A stretch of 64,000 nt of DNA, from positions 90,119-154,118 of the forward strand of contig NZ_JAOTIF010000016.1 in NCBI RefSeq assembly GCF_025628885.1, given 5' to 3'. How positions within the stretch are numbered: position 1 is the stretch's first letter; each line of letters begins with the position of its first letter. The notes under the pieces were generated by a model. The model saw only the letters and a list, made by a program, of their open reading frames with translations, was not told where the DNA came from and searched no databases. Positions 24,949 to 35,007 of this stretch are shown here, piece by piece. The DNA is from Paraflavisolibacter caeni (GTDB lineage Bacteria > Bacteroidota > Bacteroidia > Chitinophagales > Chitinophagaceae). The translations under genes were made by a program, and so were the position numbers.

Positions 24949-25971
24949 TTGAAATCCACAAGTTTAAATTCCACTAATTTTGGCGCCTTGAAACAGGAAA
25001 AAATTATAGTACAAGAGCACTCGATAATAAGTGAGGCCATCAGGACCATTGAGATGGAAGCTGAAGCTATCCATCATTTATCCTCTATGATCAATGATGA
25101 TTTTGTCAATGCAATTGATGCACTTTACAACTGCAAAGGTCGTATTGTCATAAGTGGGATAGGCAAGAGTGCAATCATCGCTCAAAAGATAGTAGCCACT
25201 TTAAATTCAACTGGCACCCCATCTATTTTCTTACACGCTGCCGATGCTATTCATGGCGATTTGGGTATGGTGCAGCAACAGGATCTGGTGATCATCATTA
25301 GTAAAAGTGGTGAAAGTCCGGAAATAAAAGTACTCGTACCCCTCATCAAAAACTTCAATAATCCTCTCATATCAATTGTAGGTAATACCACTTCTTTCCT
25401 GGCTAGGCATAGTGATTTTGTCATTAATACAACTGTCGAACAGGAAGCATGCCCTAACAACCTTGCTCCTACAACAAGTACAACAGCTCAATTGGTAATG
25501 GGTGATGTGATAGCTGTTTGCCTGATGAAGAAAAAAGGCTTCAATGTGGCTGATTTTGCCAAGCTACATCCGGGCGGCGCTTTGGGTAAAAAATTATACC
25601 TGCGGGTTAGCGATTTATACCCTGATAATGAAAAGCCGGAAGTTAGACCAGACCACTTATTGAAAGAAGTGATACTGGAAATGACCAAAAAACGCATGGG
25701 GGTAACTGCAGTTACATCTGAAGACGGCACTGTTCTAGGGATCATTACAGATGGCGATTTAAGAAGGATGCTGGAACGCAATGGCTTGGAAAATATCAGG
25801 GCAAAAGACATTATGACCAAAAATCCTAAAGCTGTCCTGCCTTCAGAAATGGCCGTGAATGCGCTGGATATCATGCGAAAATCTGAGATCACACACCTGG
25901 TAGTATCTGAAAATGGTAAATACTTGGGAATGATTCACCTGCATGATTTAGTAAAAGAAGGCCTTATATAA
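24949..25971 (+). CDS. kdsD: Arabinose-5-phosphate isomerase (KpsF/GutQ/KdsD family)
   Basis: 340-residue enzyme that converts ribulose-5-phosphate to arabinose-5-phosphate, the first step to Kdo of lipopolysaccharide. The SIS domain has GRIVISGIGKSAIIAQK, STGTPSIFLHAADAIHGDLG and SKSGESPEIK. The key loop ACPNNLAPTTSTTAQLVMGDVIAV and LHPGGALGK follow. Two CBS domains fill the C-terminus. The start is TTG at 24949; the first in-frame ATG would remove about 34 residues of the expected N-terminal helix, so TTG or another near start is likely. kdsB, a later Kdo step, lies at 48.6 kb. Confidence 0.9.
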   Translation: MKSTSLNSTNFGALKQEKIIVQEHSIISEAIRTIEMEAEAIHHLSSMINDDFVNAIDALYNCKGRIVISGIGKSAIIAQKIVATLNSTGTPSIFLHAADAIHGDLGMVQQQDLVIIISKSGESPEIKVLVPLIKNFNNPLISIVGNTTSFLARHSDFVINTTVEQEACPNNLAPTTSTTAQLVMGDVIAVCLMKKKGFNVADFAKLHPGGALGKKLYLRVSDLYPDNEKPEVRPDHLLKEVILEMTKKRMGVTAVTSEDGTVLGIITDGDLRRMLERNGLENIRAKDIMTKNPKAVLPSEMAVNALDIMRKSEITHLVVSENGKYLGMIHLHDLVKEGLI

Positions 25972-26095
25972 TTATAAAATTGTGCATATTTGAAAATGGA
26001 TGCCAATGGTCAGTTGTTAGTTTTCTGGCAATAGCAAAATGGCAACCATTCATCTTTAACCATATACCCAGTTTAATAACATACAATCATTTAAT

Positions 26096-27181
26096 GTGAA
26101 GAATAAGCACACATACATTGTAATCATGGCCGGGGGGATCGGCAGCCGCTTTTGGCCTATCAGCCGTAAAAGCCATCCTAAACAATTCCTTGATATTTTA
26201 GGAACAGGTAAAACACTGATACAGGATACCATGGAGCGTTTTGCTTCTTTTGTACCCAAAGAAAATATCTATGTGATTACCGCAAAGGAATATGAGGAGA
26301 TTACAAAGGAGCAGTTATCCGACCTTCCTGCAGAAAACATCATCGGTGAACCATATCGCAAAAATACAGCACCCTGTATTGCCTATATTTCCTTTCACCT
26401 GATGAAAAAGGATCCGGAGGCTTCTGTAATCGTTGCACCCGCCGACCACCTGATCCTGGATAAGGAAAACTTTTTAAGTATTTGCTCAAAGGCCCTCGAC
26501 TTCGTAAACAACAATGATGCTCTGGTAACTTTAGGCATTCAACCCACTTATCCTAATACCGGTTACGGCTACATTCAGTTCAACGCTGCAGAAGTGGCGC
26601 CAGCAGTGCACAAAGTGAAGACATTCACAGAAAAACCAAACAAAGAACTGGCGCAAACATTCATAGCCAGCGGTGACTTTTTGTGGAATTCAGGTATTTT
26701 CTTCTGGCGTGTAGAAAGCATTTTGAAAGCTTTACACATCCATCTTCCAGAAATGTATGAGGTGTTTTCAGCTGAAAAAGATAAATTCAATACCGAGGAA
26801 GAAAAAGCAACACTGGAGGCGATCTATCCCTTATGCACCAGCATTTCCATTGACTTCGGCGTAATGGAAAAAGCACATAACGTGTATGTGATTCCTTCTT
26901 CTTTTGGCTGGAGTGACCTGGGTACCTGGAATAGCGCTTGGGAAAATATGGAAAAGGACTACCTGGATAATGCTGTCGCCGGAAACAAGGTAATGATCAT
27001 TGATGCTACCCGCTGCGTTGTACATGCCCCCAAAGGCAAACTGGTTGTTTTGCAGGGCCTGGACGATTATATAGTAGTAGACACAAAAGACGTTCTGCTC
27101 ATCTGCAAAAAAGATAAAGAACAGGAGATCAAGGAATATACTGCCGATGTAAAAAGAAACATGGGAGATAAATTCTTGTAA
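26096..27181 (+). CDS. manC: Mannose-1-phosphate guanylyltransferase
   Basis: 361-residue nucleotidyltransferase making GDP-mannose from mannose-1-phosphate and GTP. The signature MAGGIGSRFWPISRKSHPKQF begins at residue 11 (21 residues, key part GGxGSRxWPxSR). Also visible are IGEPYRKNTAPC, VAPADHLI, and FTEKPNKELA with SGDFLWNSGIFFWR. It lacks the C-terminal isomerase domain of bifunctional ManC/AlgA enzymes. A GTG start at 26096 is chosen; an overlapping ATG at 26094 is out of frame. It follows kdsD by 124 bases and ends at a strong terminator. Confidence 0.93.
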   Translation: MKNKHTYIVIMAGGIGSRFWPISRKSHPKQFLDILGTGKTLIQDTMERFASFVPKENIYVITAKEYEEITKEQLSDLPAENIIGEPYRKNTAPCIAYISFHLMKKDPEASVIVAPADHLILDKENFLSICSKALDFVNNNDALVTLGIQPTYPNTGYGYIQFNAAEVAPAVHKVKTFTEKPNKELAQTFIASGDFLWNSGIFFWRVESILKALHIHLPEMYEVFSAEKDKFNTEEEKATLEAIYPLCTSISIDFGVMEKAHNVYVIPSSFGWSDLGTWNSAWENMEKDYLDNAVAGNKVMIIDATRCVVHAPKGKLVVLQGLDDYIVVDTKDVLLICKKDKEQEIKEYTADVKRNMGDKFL

Positions 27182-27213
27182 TACTTCGTAAAGTATCAAT
27201 ACGATTCTTCCGG

Positions 27214-27268
27214 AAACGTCAAACGTGAAAAAATATATCTATTTCACGTTTGACGTTTTTCTTTTTAC
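27214..27268 (+). terminator. Strong terminator after manC
   Basis: A 17-bp perfect stem pairs 27214-27230 with 27242-27258 around an 11-base loop and runs into a T-rich tail. It lies 33 bases after the manC stop and before the exonuclease gene. Confidence 0.9.
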
Positions 27269-27347
27269 ATGCTATCTGCTTTAATTCACCATTGAAGTTA
27301 CTGCGTCTGAACTGTTAACTTTGAGCTTTGAAATCCTTTTACCCCTT

Positions 27348-28076
27348 ATGAACTTCAACAATATACTCTTCCTTGATATAGAAACGGTTTCGCAATACGA
27401 AACGTATGAAAACCTCCCTGATGACTGGCGGGAACTCTGGGATATAAAGGCGCAACTAATTATGCGCAACAAAGAAATAGAAACAAGTGAAACCATCTAC
27501 GACAAGGCAGGCATTTACGCAGAATTTGGCAAGATCATCTGTATTTCCTGCGGTTGCATACAAGGCACAGGTGAGGCTAAAAAGTTGATGATCAAATCGT
27601 TTAGTGGACATGATGAGAAAAAGCTGCTTACCGAATTTGCAGAGATGCTACAAAAATGGGCAGATAACAACAAACTTCTGTGTGCACACAATGGAAAAGA
27701 ATTCGATTATCCCTATATCTGCCGCCGCATGGTGATCAATAATATTCCCATTCCAGATGCTATGCAAATTGCCGGCAAAAAGCCATGGGATATCAAGCAC
27801 CTGGACACTATGGAACTTTGGAAATTTGGTGATTATAAAAGCTATACGTCATTGAAGTTACTAGCTAAGGTACTGGGCGTGCCCTCACCAAAAGACGATA
27901 TCGACGGCAGCATGGTATATTCAGTTTACTGGGTGGAAAAAGACCTTGATCGCATTGTCACTTATTGTCAGAAAGATGTGATCACTCTGGCCCAGATCTA
28001 CCTTCGCTTTTATAACCAACAGCTTATTAAACAGGAAAACATAGAGTACAAAAAACTAAGGAAGGCAGATATTTGA
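27348..28076 (+). CDS. PolB-like 3'-5' exonuclease (DnaQ/DEDDy-like)
   Basis: 242-residue predicted ribonuclease-H-fold exonuclease. Exo I is NILFLDIETVSQYE near residue 5, Exo II is LLCAHNGKEFDYPYICRRM near residue 111, and Exo III is IVTYCQKDVITLAQIYLRF near residue 210. The DEDD metal residues are visible in all three. It matches the stand-alone PolB-like exonuclease family (PF10108) found in Bacteroidota. ATG 27348 is chosen; the upstream frame to 27321 starts from TTG and adds residues not expected in the family. Substrate unknown. Confidence 0.85.
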   Translation: MNFNNILFLDIETVSQYETYENLPDDWRELWDIKAQLIMRNKEIETSETIYDKAGIYAEFGKIICISCGCIQGTGEAKKLMIKSFSGHDEKKLLTEFAEMLQKWADNNKLLCAHNGKEFDYPYICRRMVINNIPIPDAMQIAGKKPWDIKHLDTMELWKFGDYKSYTSLKLLAKVLGVPSPKDDIDGSMVYSVYWVEKDLDRIVTYCQKDVITLAQIYLRFYNQQLIKQENIEYKKLRKADI

Positions 28077-28137
28077 AAGTTTGGCTTCCAGGCATTAAAT
28101 AAATCAGTATTACCTTCGGTGCGAAACATTAATCATT

Positions 28138-28536
28138 ATGAGCAACAGAACCAACTATCCTTCCGGCTCCAAGTGGGAAGATATTATCGGCTACAGCCGT
28201 GCAGTTAAAATAGGTAACATCATTGAAGTTACCGGAACAGTAGCATCAGATGAAAATGGAAATACAGTAGGCAAGAATAACCCTTATGAGCAAACGAAAT
28301 ACATTTTTCAAAAAATTGAAAAAGTGTTGCAACAAGCTGGTGCTTCAATGAAAGATGTAATTCGTACCCGCATGTTTGTTACAGAGATCCGTAATTGGGA
28401 AGAATACGGTAAGGCCCATGGCGAATTCTTTGCAGAAATAAAACCTTGCACGACGATGGTTGAAGTAAGCTCCCTTATTGGAGAAGAATACCTTGTTGAA
28501 ATTGAGGTATCAGCCGTCGTAAATGCCAACTACTAA
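28138..28536 (+). CDS. RidA/YjgF-family protein
   Basis: 132-residue small trimer-forming protein of the RidA superfamily, many of which hydrolyse reactive enamines or imines from PLP enzymes. Visible features are GYSRAVKIGNIIEVTGTVA, IEKVLQQAGASMKDVIRTRMFVT with the conserved Arg, and MVEVSSLIGEEYLVEIEVSAV. The archetypal active arginine appears as RTRMFV. The next gene encodes a PLP aminotransferase, which fits the family role, although a terminator separates them. Confidence 0.9.
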   Translation: MSNRTNYPSGSKWEDIIGYSRAVKIGNIIEVTGTVASDENGNTVGKNNPYEQTKYIFQKIEKVLQQAGASMKDVIRTRMFVTEIRNWEEYGKAHGEFFAEIKPCTTMVEVSSLIGEEYLVEIEVSAVVNANY

Positions 28537-28587
28537 ACCTTATTCTCAATCCAGCAAGAGAAATACTCCAAACCCTTAAGGAGAGTT

Positions 28588-28637
28588 ATGGTCTTCAAAC
28601 ATGATAAGAAGTAACTTCATGTTTGAAGACCATTTTC
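28588..28637 (+). terminator. Terminator after the RidA-family gene
   Basis: A 17-bp perfect stem pairs 28588-28604 with 28617-28633 around a 12-base loop, followed by TTTTC from the end of the stem. Confidence 0.8.
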
Positions 28638-28652
28638 GTATAAACACATTCC

Positions 28653-29792
28653 ATGTATAGCAAACTACCCAACGTAGGCACTACCATCTTCACTGTAATG
28701 AGTTCCCTCGCCATTGAGTATAAAGCAATCAACCTGGGTCAGGGTTTCCCTGACTTTGGCATGAGTGAGGAATTAATAGGCTTGGTCAATGAGGCGATGA
28801 AAAATGGTTTCAACCAGTATGCACATATGAATGGGTACCGCCCGCTCCTGGAAGCCATTGCAGAAAAAGCTGAAGACCTGTACGGAGCAAAAGTTAATCC
28901 TGATACGGAAATCACCATTACACCTGGTGGCACTTACGCCTTGTATACAGCTATGACTACTGTGCTGCATCCGGGAGATGAAGTGATCGTTTTCGAACCG
29001 GCTTATGACAGCTACATTCCCGGCATCGAGCTGAACGGAGCTAAACCTGTCATCATCCCATTAACTTTTCCTGATTATAAGATCAACTGGGAGGAAGTGC
29101 GCAATCACTTAAATGAGAAAACCAGGATGATCATTCTGAATTCTCCCCACAATCCTACAGGATCGGTTTTATCTGCTGATGATTTGCAGCAACTGAGATC
29201 ACTTATTAGCAATACTAATATTCTTGTATTAAGTGATGAAGTATATGAACACATCATCTTCGATGGCCACCGGCATGAAAGCATCTTAAGATACCCTGAT
29301 TTGCTGCAAAGAAGCTTTGTTTGTTTTTCATTTGGTAAAAATTACCACTGTACAGGTTGGAAACTGGGCTATTGCATCGCACCTGCCGAAATGATGAAAG
29401 AGTTTCGCAAAGTGCACCAGTTCAACTGCTTCAGTTGTGATACCCCTAAACAAGTGGCCCTGGCAACTTACCTCAGGAATAAAGACGCCTATCTTCAACT
29501 GGGCGCTTTCATGCAACAAAAGCGCGACTACCTGCAGCAATTGATGCGACAAACAAAGTTCGAGCCTTTACCAAGTTTTGGCAGTTTCTTTCAATGCTAT
29601 TCATACCGCAACATCAGCACCGAATCTGAAAATGACTTTGTACAAAGGATGGTAAAAGAATATGGCGTAGTTGCCATTCCTGTTTCAGCCTTCTACCAAA
29701 AGCCCGTCAATAATCAAGTGGTAAGGTTTTGCTTTGTGAAAAAAGAAGAAACGCTGGAAGCCGCTGTTGAGCGGTTGATCAGCTTTCACTAA
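28653..29792 (+). CDS. Methionine aminotransferase (PLP fold type I, YbdL-like)
   Basis: 379-residue class I/II aminotransferase, probably acting on methionine or aromatic acids in cytoplasmic keto-methylthiobutyrate metabolism. The N-terminus has INLGQGFPDF; TPGGTYALYTAM begins the PLP phosphate loop; LNSPHNPTGSV and LSDEVYEHIIFDG are typical; and the lysine is in SFGKNYHCTGWKLGY. The order and length match YbdL. It may be co-regulated with the RidA-family gene upstream. Confidence 0.9.
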   Translation: MYSKLPNVGTTIFTVMSSLAIEYKAINLGQGFPDFGMSEELIGLVNEAMKNGFNQYAHMNGYRPLLEAIAEKAEDLYGAKVNPDTEITITPGGTYALYTAMTTVLHPGDEVIVFEPAYDSYIPGIELNGAKPVIIPLTFPDYKINWEEVRNHLNEKTRMIILNSPHNPTGSVLSADDLQQLRSLISNTNILVLSDEVYEHIIFDGHRHESILRYPDLLQRSFVCFSFGKNYHCTGWKLGYCIAPAEMMKEFRKVHQFNCFSCDTPKQVALATYLRNKDAYLQLGAFMQQKRDYLQQLMRQTKFEPLPSFGSFFQCYSYRNISTESENDFVQRMVKEYGVVAIPVSAFYQKPVNNQVVRFCFVKKEETLEAAVERLISFH

Positions 29793-29846
29793 ATAATTAT
29801 CGCTGATGGCTTGCTCACTTGCGCTTTCTTTGCAAAAACTTTCTGA

Positions 29847-31496
29847 TTGAATACGCAATTTCTTTCTCCGGCAGTGTACAGGAGCTTGTTTGGGCTGGCA
29901 GCTATTGTTTACATCATTGGCTTATTTGTAACAATGCCTGACAATGATTCAGCTCATCATGCTTCCATTGCGATGCATATGTATCTCACGGGCGATTATG
30001 TGAACCTAATTGACCACGGAAAAGATTACCTGGATAAGCCACACCTACATTTCTGGCTGGCAGCCTTAAGCTATCACATTTTTGGCATAACTACCTTTGC
30101 CTATAAGTTTCCTTCATTCTTATTTACAATCCTTGGCACCTATTCAACCTACAGGTTAGGTAAAACTTTATATAATGAAGAGGTAGGCAAACTGGCCGCC
30201 CTGATTATTACCACAGCCTTTGCCTATATGCTTGCCAACTGCGATGTACGCATGGATGCTATACTAACGGCAAGCATTGCATTTACTACCTGGCAATTGG
30301 TGGCTTGGATCAATAAAAAATGGATGATCCATGCCTTCGCTGTTGCCTTAGGCCTTGCCTTGGGATTTTGCACCAAAGGCCATATTGCTATAGTCACAGC
30401 AGGCATCAGCGCCTTCTTCTACATATTATACCGCAGGGACTGGAAGGCTTTATACCATTGGCATCTACTGGCCATTATTGGCTTCTTTCTTCTTTTTATT
30501 ACTCCTGTAGTTTATTGCTATTACCTGCAATTTGACGTACACCCGGAAAAAGTGATCCGTGGCAGAAGCAATATTTCAGGAGTGGAGTTCATTTTATGGC
30601 AACAAAACTTTGAACGTTTCCAGGGTGAAAAATGGGGCGGTAGTGGTAAAAATGATTATTTCTTTTTCTTCCATTCTTTTCTATGGGCCTTTGCTCCCTG
30701 GAGCATCCTGGCATTAATTGCTTTTTTCTCACGTCTAAAAACTTTTGTATATAAAAAATATGAATGGCTTACGGTGGGTACCATAGCCGTCATAGCGGTA
30801 CTGGTCAGTTTTTCTGGGTTTAAACTGCCCCACTACCTGAACATTGTTTTCCCGGTAGCCGCAGTGCTCACATCAAGTTATCTGTTCTATAAATCTCCAA
30901 AACCTACAGCTATTAAAAGATTCGCCATAGTGCAGGCAATTATTTGCACGATTTTGTTACTCGCAGCAGGCCTCCTCAATGTATGGGCTTTCCCAGCTCA
31001 TCAATGGTGGGTGATCTTAGGTTTCATCCTCCTTGCCATTTTCAGCTTCTTCCTGTTGAAAATGGGGCGCAACAAACTCCAGAGATTGGTGACAGCATCA
31101 GCAGCCACCATGATCATTGTCTTCTTTTTATTGAACGCCAACTTTTATCCCCAATTGCTGAAATACCAGGGAGGGAATGAATTGGCAAAAGTGGTCAATG
31201 CAAAGATTGGGGGACATAATGTTTATGCCTATGGTGGCGGCGGCATAAGCTCTTCCTTTAACTTTTATACGCGAACAAATGACCAGTTCTTTCATGACAG
31301 TTTAGTAAACAGTGGTAGAAAGATCTGGGTGGTAACAGATATGAGCGGCCTTGAAGAACTGAAAAAAAGCCACAGCATAGGACTGGTATACCAGCATAAG
31401 GACTTTGAAGTAACCCGCTTGAAATTAAAATTCCTCAATCCGGCAACGAGACAAGAAACATTAAAGGAAATGGTAGTCGCAGAAATGAAGAGGTAA
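29847..31496 (+). CDS. Glycosyltransferase family 39-like (ArnT-type) membrane protein
   Basis: 549-residue polytopic protein with about ten membrane segments. It has the GT39/ArnT-like pattern: DNDSAHHASIAMHMYLTGDYV with the catalytic-type Asp near residue 31, and DYLDKPHLHFWLAALSYHIFG. Such enzymes move sugars from lipid carriers to lipid A or proteins in the periplasm. The start is TTG 29847; the next ATG would cut the first membrane helix. It follows the aminotransferase by 54 bases. The exact acceptor is unknown. Confidence 0.82.
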   Translation: MNTQFLSPAVYRSLFGLAAIVYIIGLFVTMPDNDSAHHASIAMHMYLTGDYVNLIDHGKDYLDKPHLHFWLAALSYHIFGITTFAYKFPSFLFTILGTYSTYRLGKTLYNEEVGKLAALIITTAFAYMLANCDVRMDAILTASIAFTTWQLVAWINKKWMIHAFAVALGLALGFCTKGHIAIVTAGISAFFYILYRRDWKALYHWHLLAIIGFFLLFITPVVYCYYLQFDVHPEKVIRGRSNISGVEFILWQQNFERFQGEKWGGSGKNDYFFFFHSFLWAFAPWSILALIAFFSRLKTFVYKKYEWLTVGTIAVIAVLVSFSGFKLPHYLNIVFPVAAVLTSSYLFYKSPKPTAIKRFAIVQAIICTILLLAAGLLNVWAFPAHQWWVILGFILLAIFSFFLLKMGRNKLQRLVTASAATMIIVFFLLNANFYPQLLKYQGGNELAKVVNAKIGGHNVYAYGGGGISSSFNFYTRTNDQFFHDSLVNSGRKIWVVTDMSGLEELKKSHSIGLVYQHKDFEVTRLKLKFLNPATRQETLKEMVVAEMKR

Positions 31497-31545
31497 AATC
31501 ATCCTACTTCGCAACTGGTAGGGATTCATCGCTTATTTTCATGTT

Positions 31546-32517
31546 ATGAATCAACTTCTCGACATACTTATCATAGGCGGTGGTCCCATAGGCTTGGCTT
31601 GTGGTATTGAAGCTAAAAAGGCAGGCCTTTCTTACCTGATTGTGGAAAAAGGCTGCCTGGTCAATTCATTGTACAACTATCCTTTGAACATGACCTTCTT
31701 TTCCACATCAGAACGCCTGGAAATAGGAGGACTGCCATTTGTTTCATTAAATGCCAAACCCACACGCTCTGAAGCATTGGAATATTACCGCCGTGTGGCC
31801 ACCACTTATTCACTAAATATTCATCTCTTTGAAGAAGTATTATCTGTTAACAGGATAGACAATGCTTTTTCCATTCACACGCCTAAAAAAGATTATAAGG
31901 CCAAAAACATTATTCTCGCAACAGGGTTTTATGACGTACCCAATTTGATGAATATTCCTGGTGAAACACTCCCCAAAGTACGGCACTACTACCACGATCC
32001 ACACTTTTATGCATTTCAGGATGTATTGGTGGTAGGCGCCAACAACTCATCTGTTGATGCCGCACTGGAAACCTACCGCAAAGGTGCACAGGTTACAATG
32101 GTCATACGTGACGAATGGATCGGTAAAAGAGTAAAATACTGGGTGAAGCCGGATATTGAAAACCGCATCAAGGAAGGGAGTATTAAAGCTTATTTCAATT
32201 CCAATCTCACCGCTATTAGGGAGCATGAAGTGGATATTCAAACTCCGGAAGGGAAGATTACTATTGCTAATGACTTCGTACTGGCCATGACAGGTTATCA
32301 GCCCAACTTCAGTTTACTACAAAAGCTGGGGATAACAATGAGCAATGATTTAAAATGCATACCGACCTATGACCACGAAACCATGGAATCCAACCAGGAG
32401 GGCATTTATCTGGCCGGCGTTGTTTGTGGTGGTATGGAAACGCATAAATGGTTTATAGAGAACTCAAGAGTGCATGCCGGCATGATCATGAAAGCAATAA
32501 CAGATTCCCTTAGTTAA
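31546..32517 (+). CDS. ypdA: YpdA-family FAD/NAD(P)-binding reductase (putative bacillithiol disulfide reductase)
   Basis: 323-residue flavoprotein. The N-terminal FAD motif is DILIIGGGPIGLACGIEAKKAG and the second dinucleotide motif is VLVVGANNSSVDAAL near residue 163; LATGFYDVPN and FVLAMTGYQPN are typical of YpdA/Bdr. The family reduces bacillithiol disulfide, and bacillithiol is known in several Bacteroidota. No thioredoxin-type CxxC pair is seen, in line with YpdA. It is 49 bases after the GT39 gene. Confidence 0.88.
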   Translation: MNQLLDILIIGGGPIGLACGIEAKKAGLSYLIVEKGCLVNSLYNYPLNMTFFSTSERLEIGGLPFVSLNAKPTRSEALEYYRRVATTYSLNIHLFEEVLSVNRIDNAFSIHTPKKDYKAKNIILATGFYDVPNLMNIPGETLPKVRHYYHDPHFYAFQDVLVVGANNSSVDAALETYRKGAQVTMVIRDEWIGKRVKYWVKPDIENRIKEGSIKAYFNSNLTAIREHEVDIQTPEGKITIANDFVLAMTGYQPNFSLLQKLGITMSNDLKCIPTYDHETMESNQEGIYLAGVVCGGMETHKWFIENSRVHAGMIMKAITDSLS

Positions 32518-32639
32518 CCTCAGCAATAATAGCTACACTTTACTTTAATTCCAGTAAAGTTTGTAAATTTTACATCCGAAGCCGGGACCAACGGCTGCCA
32601 TATAAAACCATGATTATGTCTTATGTTCGCTATTATAAC

Positions 32640-34994
32640 ATGAACACTACTGTTGAAGTGCCTTTCCGTGTACAACTCAATTTTAAAAAATTGATTGCCT
32701 GGTGGGAAGAACAAGCAAAAACAACAGATTCTCTTTATTCAATACTTGCAAAAGAAATATTGAAACAGATTGAGAATACTCCAGACCTACGTTCATCTTT
32801 TGAAAGTCCTGAATGCATAGAGAAGTTTCATAAGGAAATTCAATTGCTCTTATCACCATTCTTTCCATCCCTAACTACTACCAACGAGATTAAAGTAGCT
32901 GGCATGCCTTTTCATCCAATTTACTTTAACCCTACAACACGGTTTTCAAACATAATAGAAACTGCGGAAGGCGAAATAGATTTCCCAAACTCAAGTGACA
33001 GCCAATTTGTGTACATGTATGGCTGCATAGCCATATTGAATCTTTTCTATGGCGCTAATATTAACTTTAACCCACTTCAATTCTTTAATATTCCAAATAA
33101 AAAAACAGGTATACTGCGCCGTTATAAAGCATTGTTCAATGCAGACTTTGCAGAGATTGTTCCGCTCAAGAAAATAAAACATCTTACCCAAAAAGACATA
33201 AAAGAACTAACAGATAATTTTGGCAATATTGAGTTATGGAAACAAAAGATCCCACCTGATAGCTATAGTTTCGAAGGTTTCAACATTATTACCCTTTTCG
33301 AGGTTACAAGAGAAGAATCCATCTCAGCACTCAAATTTGACCTGTTGAAAAAGGATGCCCTGCTCATGCCAGACGTAGTAGAACGCATACGCATCAACCT
33401 GTCTGCTCTTCTGAATATTCCCAATATCAAAACAGGCATTATATTTTATGAGCAGGAAGGAAATTCTTTGGAATGCAAAGGTTATGGTTTTTGTAATAGT
33501 ATCCTTCTGATGAATAACCAGGAAATTGTTGAAGATGCTTTTTGCCAGGAATGGAAGCTGGGTGTGTATAAGCCCAAAGAACCTTTGATATTATCCGAGA
33601 TCAATGAAGAGACAGCGAAACAAAACGTACTGGCACAAGAATTGAAAAAAATAGGTGTTCAAAGTTACATGGCAGTTCCGCTATTATATAACGAAGAAAT
33701 AATTGGTTTCCTGGAACTGTCTTCCGATGAACCTAATGCACTCAACGCCGTAACGAAGCATAAATTACAGGACGTCATCCCCCTCTTTACCACTGCACTG
33801 CAACGGTCACTTGAGGAAAGACAGAATCAGCTGGAAGCTATCATCCGGCAAAAATATACGGCTATTCATCCTACAGTTGCCTGGCGATTTACAGAAGCAG
33901 CGGAAAACCTGTTGGAACGCCAGCGTAATCAAGATGATGATACACTGGAAGATATTGTTTTTGAAAATGTATACCCTTTGTATGGACAAGCAGATATACA
34001 AGGTTCATCTGATGAACGAAACCATGCAATACAAGCCGATTTGATCGAGCAGTTGCTCTTGGCTAACCAGATATTGGAAACAGCTGTGAATAAATTTGGG
34101 CTTCCTATCTACAAGGAACTCCAATTTCGGATAAATACCTTTATTGATAAATTGCAGGAGGGCTTAACCGCAGGCGATGAAAACACCGTTTTTGAATTCC
34201 TGAAAGAAGAAATCTACCCTGTCTTTAAATACCTCAACACTGCTGATTCAGATGTACAAAATGCCGTACAAGCATATAAGCAACAACTGGACCCTCAGCT
34301 TGATATGGTCTATAAAGAACGCAAAGCTTATGATCAAAGTGTAAGACTCATTAATGAGACCATTGCGACCTACCTGGATGAAATGCAGCAGGCGGCACAA
34401 AATATGTTTCCACACTATTTCGAAAAATACAAAACAGACGGCGTTGAGCATAACTTATACATTGGAGAATCAATGGTGAAGAGTAAAACCTATCATCCGC
34501 TGTTTTTAAGAAACCTGCGCTTGTGGCAATTATTGATCACATGTGAAATAGAAAATGTGATACAGCGAACAAAACCACTTCTTAAAAAAGATCTGAATAT
34601 ATGTTCTCTTATCCTGGTACATAGCAATCCATTGAACATTCACTTCAGTATGGAGGAAAAAAAGTTCGATGTGGATGGAACTTACAACATACGCTACGAA
34701 ATCATCAAAAAGCGGATCGATAAAGCTACCATCAAAGAAACGAACGAACGGCTAACACAAAAAGGGAAGCTTGTCATCATATATTCTAATGACAGGGAGA
34801 TTATGGAGTACGTACATTATCTTCACTATCTCCAATCCATTAATTACATAGAAAGTGAAATTGAATGGGTGACATTAAATGACTTGCAGGGAGTAACCGG
34901 CTTAAAGGCGCTCCGTGTTAATATCATCTATCAGCAAAACTTTGAGGGCATCAAAGACAGCAAAGCAGCTAAGGTGCTGGAGGCTGTATCTTAA
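32640..34994 (+). CDS. GAF-domain-containing hypothetical protein
   Basis: 784-residue soluble protein with no signal peptide. The middle (about 235-400) fits a GAF domain: RINLSALLNIPNIKTGIIFYE, SYMAVPLLYNEEIIGFLELSS. The long C-terminal part is mostly helical with no recognised domain. Such GAF proteins occur in Chitinophagaceae with no known function. ATG 32640 (MNTTVEVPFRV) is preferred; ATGs at 32610 and 32616 are in frame and possible. It may sense a small ligand, but no output domain is seen. Confidence 0.7.
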   Translation: MNTTVEVPFRVQLNFKKLIAWWEEQAKTTDSLYSILAKEILKQIENTPDLRSSFESPECIEKFHKEIQLLLSPFFPSLTTTNEIKVAGMPFHPIYFNPTTRFSNIIETAEGEIDFPNSSDSQFVYMYGCIAILNLFYGANINFNPLQFFNIPNKKTGILRRYKALFNADFAEIVPLKKIKHLTQKDIKELTDNFGNIELWKQKIPPDSYSFEGFNIITLFEVTREESISALKFDLLKKDALLMPDVVERIRINLSALLNIPNIKTGIIFYEQEGNSLECKGYGFCNSILLMNNQEIVEDAFCQEWKLGVYKPKEPLILSEINEETAKQNVLAQELKKIGVQSYMAVPLLYNEEIIGFLELSSDEPNALNAVTKHKLQDVIPLFTTALQRSLEERQNQLEAIIRQKYTAIHPTVAWRFTEAAENLLERQRNQDDDTLEDIVFENVYPLYGQADIQGSSDERNHAIQADLIEQLLLANQILETAVNKFGLPIYKELQFRINTFIDKLQEGLTAGDENTVFEFLKEEIYPVFKYLNTADSDVQNAVQAYKQQLDPQLDMVYKERKAYDQSVRLINETIATYLDEMQQAAQNMFPHYFEKYKTDGVEHNLYIGESMVKSKTYHPLFLRNLRLWQLLITCEIENVIQRTKPLLKKDLNICSLILVHSNPLNIHFSMEEKKFDVDGTYNIRYEIIKKRIDKATIKETNERLTQKGKLVIIYSNDREIMEYVHYLHYLQSINYIESEIEWVTLNDLQGVTGLKALRVNIIYQQNFEGIKDSKAAKVLEAVS

Positions 34995-35007
34995 ACCAAT
35001 TATTTCA